A stretch of DNA of 7,779 nt, from positions 1-7,779 of the forward strand of contig RFKI01000079.1 in the NCBI GenBank assembly GCA_003694355.1, in the 5' to 3' direction. Position numbers and translations under genes: made by a program. Positions 6,927-7,779 of this stretch are shown in pieces; position 1 is the first letter of the stretch; each line of letters begins with the position of its first letter. The notes below the pieces were generated by a model, which saw only the letters and a program-made list of their open reading frames with translations, searched no databases and was not told the origin of the DNA. The DNA is from Bdellovibrio sp. (GTDB lineage Bacteria; Bdellovibrionota; Bdellovibrionia; Bdellovibrionales; UBA1609).

Positions 6927-7779
6927 AGTAAAAGAGTAAAAACGCTCCAATATCAATTCCTTTTTGATTGCCTTGCCCGTCGTGTGTTTGAGAGGGCACT
7001 ATAAAATCAAAAGTATTATCACCATTCAGATCTCCACCACTTAAAGGAACTTTAAAAAATTCCAGGTTGTTTCCTGTAAATTGGGGAATTAGAGAAAAGG
7101 GCCTGACTTTTCCTGCACTGTCTATTGTGGAGCTGGTGCTGGGCAAGTCATTGGTGTGAAGACCAGAACTGTGTCCAAAAAAGATCACGCCTCGTCCAAG
7201 ATGAGTCTGAGAGGTAACAGGATTATCCCATTGCCAAGAGCCTATGACAATGTCGTCATAACCGTCTCCATTGATATCTCCCGTTCCCTTGCGGGCCCCC
7301 AGGAGAGTGGCTCCAAAATGGTTATTGGCCTGAGCGTCTTTAACAATAAACTTTTGAAAAGGTGGTTTGCTTGACGCCCCTAAATTGCAGTCTGTATCAA
7401 AGCTGAAGGTGGAGCCATCGTTTTGGATATTGAGTTGGGACTCATTTTGAACGGCCGTGTTCACGGTTGAGCTATTGTCATCTCCGCAAAGAGGACCATA
7501 GAAAAGATAACCAGCTCCAATGTATTGTGCTGTGGTGAGGGATTCATCAGGCGTTGTGACAAGGAGGTCTTCTCCTCCATCTTTATTCACATCTCCTGCC
7601 ACACTCATGTAAAGACCAAAGCGTCTTTCGGTGTTGTTATTGGATATGCCCGTTTGGAGAGCAGGTTGTAGAGCTCTCATTTTTGTCGCTCCACCATCCT
7701 GAGCGGTTCCTAAAGAGGGGTCATTGTCAGGATTGAAGTCACAGGAGCCTAGAGCCGTTTCAGTACTGTTATAATAATC
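6925..7779 (-). CDS. FG-GAP (integrin-alpha-like) beta-propeller protein, 5' end missing
   Basis: This is the C-terminal 284 residues of a probably exported repeat protein. The frame is open to the right edge, so the true start is outside the window. Three FG-GAP blades can be read. Each has a calcium-type loop, DVNKDGGED (7567-7593), DINGDGYDD (7252-7278) and DLNGDNTFD (7006-7032). The first two are preceded by an FG pair and the third by FF. Each blade closes with a strand such as GAGYLFYG, GRGVIFFG or GAFLLFY; the last is the C-terminus. In the family such blades build a calcium-stabilised propeller used for ligand or partner binding outside the cytoplasm. Inter-blade linkers are unusually long (58 residues after blade 1), and two carry a Cys near the start of the linker segment before the next FG. 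An internal ATG at 7680 follows a GGAG, but starting there would begin inside a linker without a signal peptide, so I read the gene through it. The stop overlaps the ribosome binding site of the following lipoprotein gene. Ligand and exact role are unknown. Confidence 0.93.
   Translation of the reverse strand, partial: DYYNSTETALGSCDFNPDNDPSLGTAQDGGATKMRALQPALQTGISNNNTERRFGLYMSVAGDVNKDGGEDLLVTTPDESLTTAQYIGAGYLFYGPLCGDDNSSTVNTAVQNESQLNIQNDGSTFSFDTDCNLGASSKPPFQKFIVKDAQANNHFGATLLGARKGTGDINGDGYDDIVIGSWQWDNPVTSQTHLGRGVIFFGHSSGLHTNDLPSTSSTIDSAGKVRPFSLIPQFTGNNLEFFKVPLSGGDLNGDNTFDFIVPSQTHDGQGNQKGIDIGAFLLFY
7006..7593 (-). repeat. Three FG-GAP calcium-loop repeats in the propeller gene
   Basis: Protein-level repeat inside the FG-GAP gene. 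The loops D-x-N-x-D-G-x-x-D are at 7567-7593 and 7252-7278, with a degenerate copy D-x-N-G-D-N-x-x-D at 7006-7032. Each is followed by a hydrophobic strand (DLLVTTP, DIVIGSW, DFIVPSQ). The loops are spaced about 105 and 82 residues apart, wider than the roughly 60 residues common for FG-GAP blades, because of long linkers. The third copy has lost the second Gly of the loop and the FG pair, which suggests it is the least constrained blade. Confidence 0.88.

Noticed and set aside
7156..7374. 72-codon plus-strand frame opposite the FG-GAP gene
   Set aside because: Shadow of a clear repeat-coding frame on the other strand; its product shows no domain.
7678..7680. ATG with GGAG eight bases upstream as the start of the FG-GAP protein (251 residues)
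   Set aside because: It lies in a linker between blades and would give no signal peptide. The frame stays open for 33 more codons to the window edge, with a Cys-containing linker like the later ones.
1..7779. CRISPR, tRNA, rRNA, insertion sequence or attachment site
   Set aside because: No direct-repeat array, cloverleaf, transposase or terminal inverted repeat was seen on either strand.

Overview
The window holds three genes, all read on the minus strand and in the same reading frame. They are described here in transcription order, from right to left. All three products look exported or surface-exposed. No RNA gene, transposon, CRISPR array, replication function or metabolic enzyme is visible. 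The combination of a Gram-negative type lipoprotein signal with an outer-membrane-compatible +2 residue, very large Asn/Ser/Thr-rich exported proteins, FG-GAP and Ig-like repeats and moderate-to-low GC suggests a Gram-negative environmental bacterium. Bdellovibrionota or another deltaproteobacterial-type lineage is my best guess, but the window contains no marker gene that fixes the taxonomy.

(1) 6925-7779: the 3' part of a gene for an FG-GAP (integrin-alpha-like) beta-propeller protein. Its start lies beyond the right edge. Three calcium-loop repeats are readable. (2) 568-6909: a complete 2113-residue lipoprotein. It has a lipobox with Cys20, an unrecognised N-terminal domain with a helical part, eight divergent Ig/cadherin/PKD-like beta-sandwich domains in two blocks, a central block of four short repeats that resemble the beta-rich part of phage baseplate J proteins, and a C-terminal beta-propeller-like domain. 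Its Shine-Dalgarno sequence overlaps the stop codon of gene 1, so the two genes are almost certainly co-transcribed and probably translationally coupled. (3) 1-396: the 5' part of a gene for a small secreted protein with a signal peptide. Its 3' end is beyond the left edge and its function is unknown. It is separated from gene 2 by 171 bases containing a short hairpin and a 14-base palindrome but no convincing terminator.

Taken together this looks like a cell-surface module: an outer-membrane-anchored stalk of Ig-like domains carrying a propeller at its far end, made together with a separate calcium-binding propeller protein. The likely role is adhesion, recognition or surface structure. That role is inference from architecture; no catalytic motif was found in any of the three. 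The most unusual part is the baseplate-J-like repeat block inside an Ig-domain lipoprotein (about 3880-4821).
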